In this document: piece after piece, positions 12,518-23,940 of the stretch
Layout: each line of letters starts with the position of its first letter
Position numbering within the stretch: position 1 is the stretch's first letter
Source: Zoroaster sp. YZ-2022
Lineage: Eukaryota; Echinodermata; Asteroidea; Forcipulatida; Zoroasteridae
Assembly: GCA_029582265.1 (NCBI GenBank)
Contig: CM055837.1
Location: 4,573,148 to 4,637,147 of the forward strand
Reading direction: 5' to 3'
DNA length: 64,000 nucleotides
The notes under the pieces: model-generated
What the model saw: the letters and a program-made list of their open reading frames with translations, nothing else
The model's database searches: none
Told to the model about the DNA's origin: nothing
Made by a program: the position numbers and the translations under genes

Positions 12518-12879
12518 TTAAACCCTAACTCCCTCGGCCCATTTGCTTACACATAACCTGAATCCTCTAAAATCCTTCAGTAGTAAAGCAACCACATGAC
12601 ATGTATGCACACATGTGTTTCTAATCTGTGATATATGTACATGGCCAGGGACCCTCCCTGCATGCATGGAGCAATAAACAGTGTCCACTGACCCAAGCAT
12701 GCACTGACCTTGCAATCACTACAACAAACATGGATGTACATGTGCCATGGAAAGGCAAGTATGCCTAATAGCCCCAATCCTCCAAAATCCTTCACTTTAG
12801 CAAAGAGCATGTAGCATGTAACCTCAATCCTTCAAAATCCTTCACTTTAGCAAAGAGGATTTTGGAGGGTTAGGGTTTG
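12518..12879. mobile_element. TTAA-type MITE, family B, copy 1
   Basis: Starts TTAAACCCTAACTCCCT and ends 'tttggagggttagggttt'. It contains repeated 'ccttcaaaatcctt'-type words and a long block ('cacatgtgtttctaatctgt', 'ccagggaccctccctgcatg') that recurs in opposite orientation at about 33.86-34.15 kb inside an A20 intron. Confidence 0.7.
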
Positions 12880-13140
12880 TTGTCTGTCGGTACAAACTGC
12901 AGACAGGCTTTGGTTTCTGAGATAATAATAGATCCCTAAAAGACCATCATATTTTGTATTCTCATTGTGTGTTTAAAATATTAACCTATCACAAACAAAT
13001 AATATAATATAAACATTCCTAATATTTGTTTACTTTACAGTATCATTGCGTCCTTCAAAAGGCACACTCAACCCCCCCCCCCCCCCCACCATCACCACCA
13101 CCACCACCGGATCAGAATTAGCTTGGAAAAGGATTACCAC

Positions 13141-13309
13141 GAGCCAGTCCCATTCTGGGGGTGAGACCGAGCCTCGAGTCCGGTGTCCTTGAGCAAGACA
13201 CTTTACCATAATTGCTTCTCTCCACCCAGGGGTAAATGGGTACCTGTGAGGGCAGAGTTGGTTATTGTGTTTGATTAGCCCATATGTGCCAAAATGGCAG
13301 CAATTGAGC
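13141..13309 (+). repeat. 5' half of an interrupted SINE
   Basis: Body of the common SINE, from a degenerate tRNA head through 'gtccttgagcaagacacttt' and 'aaatgggtacctgtgagg', up to 'ggcagcaattgagc'. The remaining 3' half resumes at 23807 as 'aattgagctgtatactcccc'. The split is caused by the hAT insertion and its 8-bp duplication AATTGAGC (13302-13309 and 23807-23814). A poly-C run lies just upstream at about 13070. Confidence 0.85.
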
Positions 13310-16300
13310 TAGGCTTGGGCGATATCGATTTTTTTCATCCACGATATATCGTCAAACATATATCGCGATATTCGATAATATCGCGATTATTTTTTATTTT
13401 CACGCATGGGTGCTTTAGAGCCGGTAATGACATGGATGTACCCATCTACAAGCGTCACAATAAATTGCCAGGGCTTACCTGAGAGACACGTGCAATTGCG
13501 CCATTCACGAGTGCAACATATATACCCTAACCAGAAACAAAAGGGCACAGCTTCGCGAAAAGGCGAATGTAACCACAATTGTTTTCAGTTTGTGACATGT
13601 TCAATCATCAACGTTTCTCAAAATAGAACTTACTCGTGAGTGCTAGTAACTTGAAAGATATAATGGTATACAAACAATCATTTAATCATGTTTTAACACT
13701 TTTTACAATCTGCCATCTTGAAACTAAGCGTAACCGATCACAATGTTAGGTTTATGTTTGGTCAGAACCATGATGTCATCGCAGTACAACCGAACTTGCG
13801 AAACCGCTTAACCAATGACCAAAGCCCAAACATGTATCTGGTTACGGTCGCAAAAATGCACCCATCGCCATTGGCAAATCGTTTGCATAATAATTAGGTG
13901 GGACAGTTACTGCGTCGTGCGTCCCAATCAAATCATCAGCCCGAGTTCACGTGATTCGCGTTCCATGCTTAGATTTAATTCATGACAAGATTTTTAAGGT
14001 AACGCCCATATTCTGCATATATTTAAATGTGTATAATTATAATGTACTCGACTGTGGTGCACCAGCCAGAGTCACAGCACAGGCAACCATGGATAGACAG
14101 TGAGACATAAACATTGTCAACACATTGTTGGATCAAATACCCCATTCAATCCCCAACAATTAATCAGTCTGAATAGATTTCTTTGACTTTTGACTTTTCA
14201 TAGTGAATCTTTATTTTAAACTTCACACATTTCACAAGTTATAATACAGATTTACATGATATGCAATAAATTTACATGTATTTACAAATAAAAAAGAAAT
14301 CAGTAATCAATGAAGATCATAATAATCAGTCAATTATCAGAAAATTATTAGGTACAATGGTTTGGTAAATTAGATTAGCCAGTAGATTTCGTCATTTTGT
14401 AGGGTGAAAAGTGAATTGTTGTGTCCCCATTTCTTGAGAAAAATTTGTTGGTTGTTTTGTGATTTGTAAAAGTGGAAATCGAGAATAATTTTACTTTGAA
14501 TTCTATATTTCCATATTAGAAGAACATCTTTAAAGTTAGAATTACAATATAACCAGTAAATAGTAGCTTTTAAGCTAACAATTAAATAATTACACAGATA
14601 AACGGCTTCCTTCGGTCGATCCCTGGTGTGCGGAACTAAACACCAGTATAGATCAAAGTCCCAGTCTGTCTGTGGGAGGATCCGTCGCAGAAGTTTGTGA
14701 AGTGTGGATAGGGCTGGCTGAATTGTTGTGCAAAGGATGAACAGGTGTAAGCATGTGCCTCTCTGTCCACACCAGCCGCAGTTTGTTGAATTTTGGGTCG
14801 ATGTGGTGCAGGACTGGAAGAGACGGCAGGACATTATGAAATAGACGGAATTGTACATCGCCTTCTTTTTTCGATATGGGTTGGTGGTATGTTGCTTTCC
14901 ATTGAACTGACGTTGTTGGTCGAGCAACACCATTTTCGTGCCACGGTGTTTTCATCGATTTTTCAGAAAGGGAGTTGATGACTCTGTTAAAAAATTCGTA
15001 CAAGCATTTGGATGTGCTTGTCAGTCCGTTGATGTTTGGAGGAATAGTGATTTCTGGAAATGGTGTTGGAAAAGGCGGGATATCTTTCAAATCTTCCGGT
15101 AGTCGCCAACAACCTTGTCGATTGAAGAAATGCGGGAAATTGTTGACGATATTTCTCTGTATTATGTTGATGTCCATTTGGAGAGCCCTTGATGACGTAC
15201 GGAGAAGGTGCCGGTGCTGTGGAGGATGGAGGTCTTCTGCGGATTTCCATTTTCCGGTGGAAAAGTCGATGAGATGACCTACCAGCGTTATTCCGCACGC
15301 CAGGAGTCGAGGTGAAGGAAGCCGTTCTTTGGTATTTTGATTAAGGTGAGTACAATTAAAAGGTAAGTTTAAAATATGATCTATCGAAGTAGGTGGTACA
15401 GAGATACGAGCGCTGGACAGGAGCCAGGAGGTGATGATTTCACAGTGAAAATTAGGAATGCTATTCAGAAATCTCGCATTTATGTCAGTGAGAAACAAGT
15501 GAATGTCGAGGTTAAGGTTGCGATATTTTTGTAGAAAGTGAGAAAAGAAATTATAAGCAGGGTGCGAGCTCCTGTCCAGAAATCGTTGTAAAGTACGGAA
15601 TCGGAAGGTGGAAAGACGTGCCCGAAGGCAAGTGAGACCAAAACCTCCTTTATCAGAAAATTTAAACATTGTACGTTGGTCTAACCAGTGTTTCCCGTTC
15701 GACCAGACAAAGTCAACAAGTTTCCTTTGAAGTTCATCGAGTATATGATCGGGTGTTGGAAGAACGGCTAGATAGTGTAACAATTTGGAAGCGGCGATTT
15801 GATTAGCTATGAGGATTTTACCTTTATATGAGAGGGTTTTGGAAATGCTCTTCCAAGAAGCGAGAGTTTTCTGAAGTTTGTTTCTACAAATTTGCCAATT
15901 TTGTTGAGTGAATTTATTGGAATTACCCAGATGAACTCCAAGGAACTTGAGACCTTCGTTGTTCCACGTGAAGTTGAGGGGATTATCATTTCTGAGGATC
16001 CAGGATCCTGCCCATAAACCTTGGGATTTTTGAAAATTTAGGCGAGCTGCAGACGCTCTGCTATATAAATTGTAAATATTGTCGACGATTTGGAAGCCAC
16101 ACTCGGACCCGATAAAGATAGAAACATCGTCTGCGTAAGCAGAGACGATAATATGTTTTCTGTCAAGAGGTAGTGGAAAACCGCAGGTAGCAGCATTTTG
16201 TCTAAGAGAATTCAAGAAAGGTTCTATCGCCAAGGAAAAGAGTAGGCCCGATAAAGGACATCCTTGGCGAATACCCTTTTCGAAGGGGAAGGGGGAAGTG

Positions 16301-17110
16301 AGAGAAGAATTAATTTTAACAAGACTCTGGGCGTTATTGTAAAGTAATTTGATATATGACAGAAAGTTGTCGCCGAATCCCATTTTGCCCAGTGTTTTTA
16401 GTAAGTAAGAGTGACTGACATTGTCAAAGGCCTTTTTCTGGTCTAGATTGAGAATGGCAAGAGGAAGGTTTTCCATGTTAGCGTGGAGAAGACAGTCTCT
16501 GATAAGATTGATATTGTCGTATATTGAACGTCCCGGCACTGTATAACTCTGATCCTGATTTACTATTTGACCGATTACGTTCTTGAGGCGGTTAGCAAGC
16601 ACCTTGGCGATGATTTTGTAATCGGTGTTGAGGAGGGAAATCGGTCGCCAGTTAGCTATGTCGAGTGGGTCACCCTTTTTGGGAAGAAGAGAAATAACAG
16701 CTCTCCTGCAAGAGATAGGAAGGGCCCCAGAGGCGAAAGCAGCATTGAAAACAGAAAGAAAGTCGTATTTGATAGTGGGCCAAAATGTCTTAAAGAACTC
16801 GGGCGTTAGACCGTCGAGTCCAGGAGTTTTATTTTGATTTAATTGTTTGACTGCCTGTTCAAGTTCTTCCATTGATATGGGTTCTTCACAGGCCTGTGCA
16901 TCGGACGGATCGAGGGAGGGAATATCTTCCAGGAGGGAGTCTTGTGCATTCACGTCAACATCTACGTTGGCATAAAGATTTTGATAGAAGGAGTGAATAC
17001 GTGTCTTTATTTCAGAGGGATTTTCTGTTACGTCACCGGAAGGTAGACGGATTCTGTGGATGTGTTTTTTGACAGAGTGAGATTTTTCGAGATTAAAGAA
17101 AAAGGAGGAA

Positions 17111-20100
17111 GATTAGATTAGATTAGATTAGATTAGATAAAACTTTATTGTCCCTCACGGGGAAATTAAAATGGCCTTTACAATACAATACAATACAATA
17201 CAATACAATGCAAACGATAAATAGATACAAAAAAAGACTAGACATAAATAAGAAGCTGGTAAAAAAAAAAAAAAACTTACTTATTAAATACACAAACATT
17301 TAGAACAATTTTTTTAATAAAAATATACTACAATTCAATATTATAAATTTACAAAAATTGTATGAGGATATAGAGTACATGGTGAGGGATCAGAGCCAAC
17401 CACCCGACAGCTCATCGCTCCAACTGCTCATTGTACCATTTGATAGCAGTCGGAATGAATGAACTGCCGTAACGGTGGGTCCTGATCCTTCTTTGTAAAA
17501 AGCGATGGCTCCTTGAATTGGTTTGGAATTCGGCATGTAATGGGTGACTTGAGTCAGCAAGAACAGATTCAATTCTATTGCACATAAGAGATTTGTATAA
17601 TGCCTCTGGAGACTCTTGTTGCAGACCAATTACTTTACTGGCTTGTTTAACAATTCTTTCCAATTTAATCCGGTCATTGGTCCGCATATTTCCAAAAACA
17701 CAAACAAGACAAAAAGTTAGGATACTCTGTACAATAGACTGGTAGAACAATTGTAAAATTGTCTTATCTACATAAAAAGAGTTGAGCTTGCGCAGAAAAA
17801 ATAAACGTTGTTGCAACTTACTATATTTAGATTTGGCACATGCATCAAATTTCAATTGGTTGTCAATTTCAACCCCAAGGTATTTGTAAACGGACACTGT
17901 TTCTACGCATTCATCTTTGATGACAACTGGCATAACAGGAGATTTCTTTTTCCTAAAGTCAAATACCATCTCTTTAGTTTTATTGACATTAATTTTTAGA
18001 TAGTTATCATCACACCACTGAATAAAATGTGTCACCTTATGTGTAAAACGATCCAGAGTGTCTTGTTTTCCATCAATATACCCTACCATCGCCGTGTCAT
18101 CAGCATACATAATGACTTTATGAGTCTGTTCTATAGTAGTTAGGTCATTGGTATACAAAGTGTACAAGATGGGTGACAAAACACACCCCTGGGGGGCACC
18201 TGTGGAAGTATGTTGAACAGATGAAAGGGTGGAATTCACTTTAACACATTGACTTCTGTTTAACATAAAATCATTAATCCATAAAATAAGTCTAGGGTTT
18301 ACATTCAAATTGATGAGTTTTTGGGCCAGAAGATGGGGCTGAATGGTGTTAAAGGCGCTTGAGAAATCCACAAAAAGAACTTTAACAAAGGCACCTGCTT
18401 TCTCTAAGTGTTCAAAGATACCATTCAATAAAGTAAGTACAGCATCCTCAACACTCCTGTGAGGTCGGTAAGCAAACTGATATTTATCTAAGGATTCAGT
18501 GACATAAGGCAATAATCTATTCAAAATAATTTTTTCAAAACACTTCATCGGTACCGATGTAAGAGCCACTGGGCGCAAATCATTCATCTCCTTAAAATGT
18601 CGTTTTTTAGGAACAGGTACAATCGTAGATTTTTTCCACAGTGCTGGAACACAGGTATTATCAATCGAAGCTTGAAACAATGTTCTGAATGGACCGGCTA
18701 GTTGATCTGCACACACCTTTAACATCTTAGAAGTGATAAAGTCAGGCCCATGAGTTTTGTGAGAATTTAGTTTCTTAAAAAGATTACGAACTTCACGCTC
18801 AGAGACATGAATGTTTGTATTTTCTTTAAGGTTTTCCTGTATAGCGTTCATTACTTCGCCCTGTTGTACACTGAAATCAAATTTATCAAACCTACTATAA
18901 AAACAATTCAAGTTGTGAGCATATTGGGATTCATTTTCCACATATATACCAGTTTTTTTAGGTTTATAGCCGGTGATGGTTTGAAGTCCTTTCCAAGCGA
19001 GTTTTGTGTCGTTCGTCTGAAATAAAGATTCAATTTTACATTTATAAGCCATTTTACATTCTTTAATTTTGTGTTTTATTCTTTTTTGAATCTCTTTTTG
19101 TTCATCCTTTGTACCGGTGTAGAACAGTCTCTTTTTCTCGTTTAAAAGTTTCTTCAGGTCTTTTGTGATCCAGGGTTTATTATTTGGAAAAATCTTAACG
19201 GTCTTTTGAGGGATCACCATGTCCACACAAAACCGGATATAGTCTGATATTACTTCAACTGACTCATCAAGGCTGTCAGCTGAGTCAGTGAAGACATTCC
19301 AGTCTGTACAGGTGAAACATCCTTGCAGTGTCTCGATGGCTTCACTTGACCACACCTTTAGTTGAATTTTCCTTACAGATTCCCTCCGGATTTTGGCCTG
19401 GTACACTGGAATAAGCTGGATCATGTTATGGTCAGAACAGCCCAATCCAGGTAGTGATTTTGCACGATATGCCTCAGTAATGTTCCCGTAGCACAGGTCT
19501 AAGCAGGCAGCATGGCGGGTGGGGCAATTGACATACTGATGAAAAGTAGGCATAACCTCGGATAAACTGCATAAATTGAAATCGCCCAGTATAAACTTTG
19601 CGGCATCTGGTGAATCGGTTTCAGTTTGAGAAACAATTCCTTGAATTATATCGGCTGCCGTCTTTGTGTTCGCTGAAGGAGGGATGTACACCAAAAAAAT
19701 CATGATCTGGTTGATTTCCCTTGGTAAGTAGAACGGCCGCAGGTAGACCCCCAGAAGTTCGATATCTGGTGTGCAGATTTTATGTTTAACAGTAATGTGT
19801 GAGGGGCTACAATATTTCTCGTTTATAAACATGCAGACCCCTCCGCCCTTGCTTTTACCGGAGTTTTTGTCTCTATCCATTCTGAGCAAAGTATACCCGT
19901 TTATGTCGACTGTTGAGTTGGGATCAGTATCAGTTAACCAGGTTTCGGTCAGACATATCAGGCTGGAATTGCGGTATTCTGAAAGATACTGAATATTGGC
20001 TTTCAGCTCGTCAGATTTGTTCCTGATACTTTGAACGTTCCCTAGTATTAACGGTGGAAGTGGAGTTCTAAATCTGGATTTGTTCAATCGGTTCCTAACG

Positions 20101-20465
20101 CCACCTTTCCTACCTCGTTTTCGTGCTCTGTGTGTGTCTGTGGGCTTGCATTCCTCAGGTATTACGTAATCAGGCTGTGTCGAAAAAGCACGCCGGCTCA
20201 ATAGGAATTCACGGTTGTAAGAAATTAATGGCGGAGACTCACCCTCGATACTGTTGGTGGCACACAAAATTCGCTTAACACTCCACGAGAAAGTCAAAAA
20301 AACGATGAAAAACAAGCCCAACGTGAGACACGGTATTTGAGTCATCTTGACCAGCAAAAATGTACAAAATATCACATCCAAAGGGGTAAAAATTCACAAA
20401 AACAAACACAAATCCGCAGACAAGTAAAAAAGCCGTGTCGCCACAAGAGCAGCGCCACCATGTTA
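17111..20465 (-). mobile_element. Near-complete Rex1/CR1-type LINE nested in L1 ORF2
   Basis: Runs 5' to 3' on the minus strand. The 5' end at 20465 lies 84 bp before the ORF ATG. The 3' end at 17111 is a (TCTAA)n array, preceded by the 'ccgtgagggacaataaagtt' segment and a (TTGTA)n run near 17180. Junctions share only 'GAT' (17111-17113 and 20466-20468), so the target duplication is absent or 3 bp, as is common in CR1-type elements. Removing it restores the L1 codons exactly (..GAC ACA TC|T TCC TCC..). Classing it as Rex1/Babar within the CR1 group rests on motifs and the tail type. Confidence 0.85.
17412..20381 (-). CDS. LINE ORF2: endonuclease-reverse transcriptase, intact, 989 aa
   Basis: One uninterrupted reading frame on the minus strand. 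Residues about 10-40 are hydrophobic (FLLVKMTQIPCL.. LFFIVFLTF), followed by a basic RKRGRKGG stretch. An APE-type endonuclease follows, with 'ILGNVQSIRNK', 'LICLTETWL', 'FILGDFNL' and 'GCSDHNMI'. The reverse transcriptase has 'KKLNSHKTHGPDFI', 'LRPVALTSVPMK', 'FVDFSSAFNTI', 'TGAPQGCVLSPILYTLY' and the catalytic 'IMYADDT', then 'KYLGVEIDNQLKFD' in the thumb. The stop at 17412 is followed by about 300 bp of 3' UTR. No stop or frameshift is visible, so the copy could be recent. No ORF1 is present. Several small plus-strand ORFs over this span are antisense shadows. Confidence 0.9.
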   Translation of the reverse strand: MDVIFCTFLLVKMTQIPCLTLGLFFIVFLTFSWSVKRILCATNSIEGESPPLISYNREFLLSRRAFSTQPDYVIPEECKPTDTHRARKRGRKGGVRNRLNKSRFRTPLPPLILGNVQSIRNKSDELKANIQYLSEYRNSSLICLTETWLTDTDPNSTVDINGYTLLRMDRDKNSGKSKGGGVCMFINEKYCSPSHITVKHKICTPDIELLGVYLRPFYLPREINQIMIFLVYIPPSANTKTAADIIQGIVSQTETDSPDAAKFILGDFNLCSLSEVMPTFHQYVNCPTRHAACLDLCYGNITEAYRAKSLPGLGCSDHNMIQLIPVYQAKIRRESVRKIQLKVWSSEAIETLQGCFTCTDWNVFTDSADSLDESVEVISDYIRFCVDMVIPQKTVKIFPNNKPWITKDLKKLLNEKKRLFYTGTKDEQKEIQKRIKHKIKECKMAYKCKIESLFQTNDTKLAWKGLQTITGYKPKKTGIYVENESQYAHNLNCFYSRFDKFDFSVQQGEVMNAIQENLKENTNIHVSEREVRNLFKKLNSHKTHGPDFITSKMLKVCADQLAGPFRTLFQASIDNTCVPALWKKSTIVPVPKKRHFKEMNDLRPVALTSVPMKCFEKIILNRLLPYVTESLDKYQFAYRPHRSVEDAVLTLLNGIFEHLEKAGAFVKVLFVDFSSAFNTIQPHLLAQKLINLNVNPRLILWINDFMLNRSQCVKVNSTLSSVQHTSTGAPQGCVLSPILYTLYTNDLTTIEQTHKVIMYADDTAMVGYIDGKQDTLDRFTHKVTHFIQWCDDNYLKINVNKTKEMVFDFRKKKSPVMPVVIKDECVETVSVYKYLGVEIDNQLKFDACAKSKYSKLQQRLFFLRKLNSFYVDKTILQLFYQSIVQSILTFCLVCVFGNMRTNDRIKLERIVKQASKVIGLQQESPEALYKSLMCNRIESVLADSSHPLHAEFQTNSRSHRFLQRRIRTHRYGSSFIPTAIKWYNEQLER

Positions 20466-21617
20466 GATGTGTCGATATCTTTAGCAAAGTGGAAGCGTGA
20501 TCGAATAAGTGCCCCTTTTGCTTCGTGTTTGAGTATGTTGTTGAGTGCATTTCGTTGTTCTTTCAGTGTTTCAGCCATGTCTGGTGTGATTGTGGGATGT
20601 GATTGGAGTTTGTCTATGTCTTTTTCTAGTTTCTGTATCGTAGTTTTCTTTTCAGAAGCGCATTTCTTTCCGTACATTTGGGATAGGGATTTGATGTGAT
20701 GTTTCCCGAGGTCCCACCAAGTGCAGATGTTGTGATAGTTATCTTTTTGAGTTTGCCAGTCGGACCAAAATAGAGAAAATATTTCACAAAATGTTTTATC
20801 TTCAAGAAAGCTGTTGTTAAACTGCCAATGCGCGCTTCCTCTCTTTGTAAAAAAGGGAAGTTTTAATTTCAGGAGTACAGCACTATGATCAGAAAGTGAG
20901 CAAGGAATAATATCACAGGACAGAACAGATGTAGTAAGAGTGGGAGATATATAAAATCGGTCAAGGCGAGCTTTAGACATTTCTCCAGGCACACTGGAGT
21001 TATGTCTAAACCAGGTGTATTTAGATGTGTTAGGGTTTCGTCTTCGCCAAATGTCACAAAGAGAGAGATCGGTATAGAGGTCGAGTAAAGAGGATGCAAT
21101 TTTCCGGCGTTTTTCAGAAGAGATGCCGAAACGATCTAATGTGGGCTCAATAGTACAGTTGAAATCACCGCCAATAACGACAATACCACTATCGCAGTTG
21201 TCGCAATGGCGTTGAATGGCTTTTAATACTTCTATGGCAGGATCATTGTTTTGAGGGATCAATACATTATAAAGATGATATATTGTGGAGCCGACCTCAA
21301 TCTTAGCGTATGTAACATAACTTTCATAGATAACCTCAGAAGAAAGGACTGGGTAAGTATTTTTAATTAGTATCCCAACTCCTGTTCCCCGACATAAACT
21401 TGGAGAACAAATAACGTGGTACGGCCAGGAATTCCAAGCAGAGGACAAAGTGTTCAGGTCATTTGTTTCTTGAAGAAAGATTATATCAGGTGAGTTGCAA
21501 GAAAGATTTATAAAAGAAAGAAAGGAAGAGTTCCTAACAGGCATGGAACACCCTCCAGTGTTGAGGGTAAGAATGGAAAGTGCCATAAGATAAAAGAATA
21601 AAATGTATTTAGTCATT

Positions 21618-23275
21618 TTAGAATGTTTGCGAGGGGTCGTTTGGATCTAGGGTCTTGATAAGTTTTCGGACCCTTTGTTGCATGTTTCTGTTGAAGAGAG
21701 GAGAGTTTCGCAGGGGTTTTAGTTGTTTAACAAGGCCTGGAAGGTCGTTTGTAAACTTTCTGGCAATTTCAAGAGGTTTTCGCCTGGCTTTGACGCATTT
21801 TAGAAATGTTGTCATATCTGCGTTAGACATCGGACCCGTGGTGGTGACTAAATCACAAAAGTCTTCCTCGGTAGCTTCTGAAGTGACAGATTGAATGTCA
21901 CTGTCGCTTTCTGAAGCAGAAGGACCGTCTATTGACATTTGAGAAGAATCATCTAGAGCCTGTGAAAGAGTTGGCGGATCAGTAATGGTAGGTTGGTCTT
22001 TGACTGTCTCCAGATGTTTAGAAATTTTTCTCGGAGGAGACGGTGATTTTAGAGGCACGAGACTAGAATTGACAGTTTGAGTGGAAGAAGGTGGTGAGTG
22101 CTTTTTCTTCCTTTTGGACAAGACCTCTGAAAAAAGAGGTGTAGAGTTGTCTCTTTGGAGAGGAGGTGGAGTTCCCCAAAAGTATTTGGAGGAGTGAGGT
22201 CTATGGGAAGGGGTGGTGGGAGGAGTAGCAGTGGTTGGTGAGGAAGGGGGGTGGGTATTCAAAATGGGGGGATGTGGAGAGGCGGGAGGTGGATGGGGAG
22301 AGGTGGGAGGTGGATGGGGAGAAACGGGAGGAGGATGAGGGGAAGTGGGAGGAGGCTGAGAGGCGGGAGGGGGAGGTGCGGTGGGGCTGGGAGAATGAGG
22401 ATCATTCGTCTGAGAGGTTGTAGGATCAGAGGGGATGCGTGGTTGAGGGACATTAGATGAGGAAAGTGAAGTAGACGGTACACTTGCTGGTGTAGTGTGC
22501 TTAATATTTGTTTTTGACTGTTTTGAAGGGTGTTTTGGGTCCGATTTTTTTCCATGGTGAAAGACCGGAGGAGGGTTTAGAGGGTTGTGTGTTGTTTCCG
22601 GTAATGGATCTGTGGATTGATTATCAGGTTGGGATGTGTTTTTCTTGCAGTTCTTACTGATGTGACCATATTCACCACAGGAAAAACATTTAACAGACCC
22701 GGTAGAAATGAAAATTCGGTAGTTCACACCTGCATGATTGAAGTTAATGTGGTCCGGTATGGTAATATTTGGTTCAATAAAGACATGAACTTGTCTTCTA
22801 AAGGACATGATATGGGACAACTTTTTGTCCTTCATCCCAAGGGGTATAGGCCGAACGGGAGACACGGTCTTACAAAAATCAGACAAATTGGCAGTAATAA
22901 CATAATTGGGTATTTCAGGATCATAATTGGGTATTTCAGGATATACATTTGATAAAACGAGTCGAGTGGTCGGGCGTACGAGTGGGCTAACTCCTATATG
23001 TATGTTTCCTGTATTTGAAGACCACATAAAATGACTTCGTCAGCGATCTCTTTGGAGCACAGATACACAGCTGCCCTGCCATTGGAAATTCGTGAAGCGT
23101 GTGTAATAGAGTCAGGAGGTATTGAACTGGACATAGCGTCCACGTAGGAAGACAAAGGAACATTGTCAGCTACAGAAAAGACTACAGCGTTTTTACGTAC
23201 ACTTATGTAGGACATTTGATTCATATTCAAATTAGAGCTTCCTGCTTGGCTAGCCATGATATGACTAGTAGGCAA
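21618..23275 (-). pseudogene. L1/Tx1 ORF1 (gag-like, zinc knuckle), frameshifted
   Basis: The N-terminal part is read from 23275 ('MASQAGSSNLNMNQMSY..ISVRK') and the remainder from a second frame that includes 'SSNTGNIHIGVSPLVRPTTR'. The two overlap at 22994-23027, so a 1-nt indel separates them. The second part has a CCHC knuckle 'CFSCGEYGHISKNC' (nucleic-acid binding) and a proline-rich region with tandem SPHPPPx heptads from a 21-bp repeat near 22250-22370. A 21-bp duplication near 22901-22945 doubles 'PEIPNY'. The protein would coat the LINE RNA. It ends 'DPSQTF' one base before the ORF2 start. Confidence 0.85.
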
Positions 23276-23806
23276 GGAAGCTACAAAGTAAATGTGAAAA
23301 AAACTTCAAAATATCACTTAAGGAGTGAACAAATAATAATCAAAATTTTCCAGAAGAGTCTATGACTCTATATAAACAATGTATAACAATAATTATGACC
23401 TAAAGGGTCTTTAAATAGTCACAATACTCACAAAATACGGAGCTCGAAATCTGTACCATCTGAATAGATTTCTTTGAGTGGCGGTGGATTATTAAACAAC
23501 ACCCTGTCAGGCAGCTCATTTGTGATCTGACAGTCGGTTTACTACAGACGTAGTTCCATTATATTTCTCACGAAAGCTGAAAAGACTTCCCTAAGTTTTT
23601 TCCATGGAATTTCTGACCCAATTGACAATCGAGGATTTTGTTTAATCGCGATATACTTTTTTTCACGATAATTTTTTTTTCACTGCGATATATTTTTTTC
23701 ATCGCGATCTGCCGATATCTCGATGATCTAAAAAGTTCTCGATATCATAATCGAGTAAAAAAAAATATCGTGATATTCGATATTATCGTGCCATCGCCCA
23801 AGCCTG

Positions 23807-23940
23807 AATTGAGCTGTATACTCCCCAGGGAGCTGAGATGGTTTCAGGAATGATGTATGCGCCTGATGAGCAGGGGTAATAATGTAATGCGCCTTGAGCA
23901 CCAGTTTGGTGGATACGTGCAGATTATTATTATTATTATT
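23807..23940 (+). repeat. 3' half of the interrupted SINE
   Basis: Continues the SINE broken at 13309: 'gctgtatactccccagggag', 'gatggtttcaggaatgatgt', 'gcgccttgagcaccag' and an (ATT)n tail. The first 8 bp (AATTGAGC) are the second copy of the hAT target duplication. Confidence 0.85.

Larger units (their letters stand above)
14370..21616 (-). pseudogene. L1/Tx1 ORF2 (endonuclease + reverse transcriptase), broken
   Basis: ATG at 21616, one base after the ORF1 stop. The first part (21616-20466) is an APE-type endonuclease with 'FLQETND', 'GGDFNCTI' and 'SDHSAVLL' motifs. It breaks at 'AKDIDTS', where the second LINE begins. The second part (17110 down) resumes with 'SFFFNLEKS' and 'QLNQNKTPGLDGLTPEFFK', followed by reverse transcriptase blocks 'LNLDQKKAFDNV', 'IRQGCPLSGLLF' and 'SAYADDVSIFI'. 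Near 14780 the frame shifts: the reading to 14653 is the wrong frame, and the overlapping frame to 14370 carries the expected C-terminal 'CGQRGTCLHLFILC' region. So there are two lesions: one insertion and one frameshift. Confidence 0.88.
14187..23458 (-). mobile_element. Complete Tx1/L1-like LINE carrying a nested LINE
   Basis: Flanked by a perfect 19-bp target duplication, TCTGAATAGATTTCTTTGA (14168-14186 and 23459-23477), so both ends are defined. On the minus strand the order is: a 5' UTR of about 180 bp, ORF1 (gag-like, CCHC knuckle), a 1-nt gap, ORF2 (endonuclease, reverse transcriptase, C-terminal Cys/His region) and a 3' UTR with AATAAA near 14215. A second LINE of 3,355 bp sits inside ORF2 at 17111-20465. 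Without it the element is about 5.9 kb. Two frameshifts (ORF1 near 23020, ORF2 near 14780) mark it as a dead copy. Confidence 0.9.
13310..23806 (+). mobile_element. Non-autonomous hAT transposon, split by a nested L1
   Basis: Terminal inverted repeats are TAGGCTTGGGCGAT at 13310 and ATCGCCCAAGCCTG ending at 23806, flanked by a perfect 8-bp duplication AATTGAGC. Both the (C/T)AGG..TTGGGC end and the 8-bp duplication are typical of hAT elements. Without the nested LINE (14187-23477, counting the second target copy) the element is about 1.2 kb. Its ends are rich in 'atatcgcgat' words and it encodes no transposase. A second, truncated copy lies inverted at 27322-28183 with high identity, so the family moved recently. 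Confidence 0.85.

Noticed and set aside
22235..22555. Arg/Gly/Trp-rich and Pro-rich ORFs
   Set aside because: Other frames of the 21-bp repeat that encodes the Pro-rich part of L1 ORF1.
23000..23030. Programmed frameshift in L1 ORF1
   Set aside because: No clear slippery site or downstream structure was seen, and ORF2 has an independent frameshift; simple decay is the better explanation.
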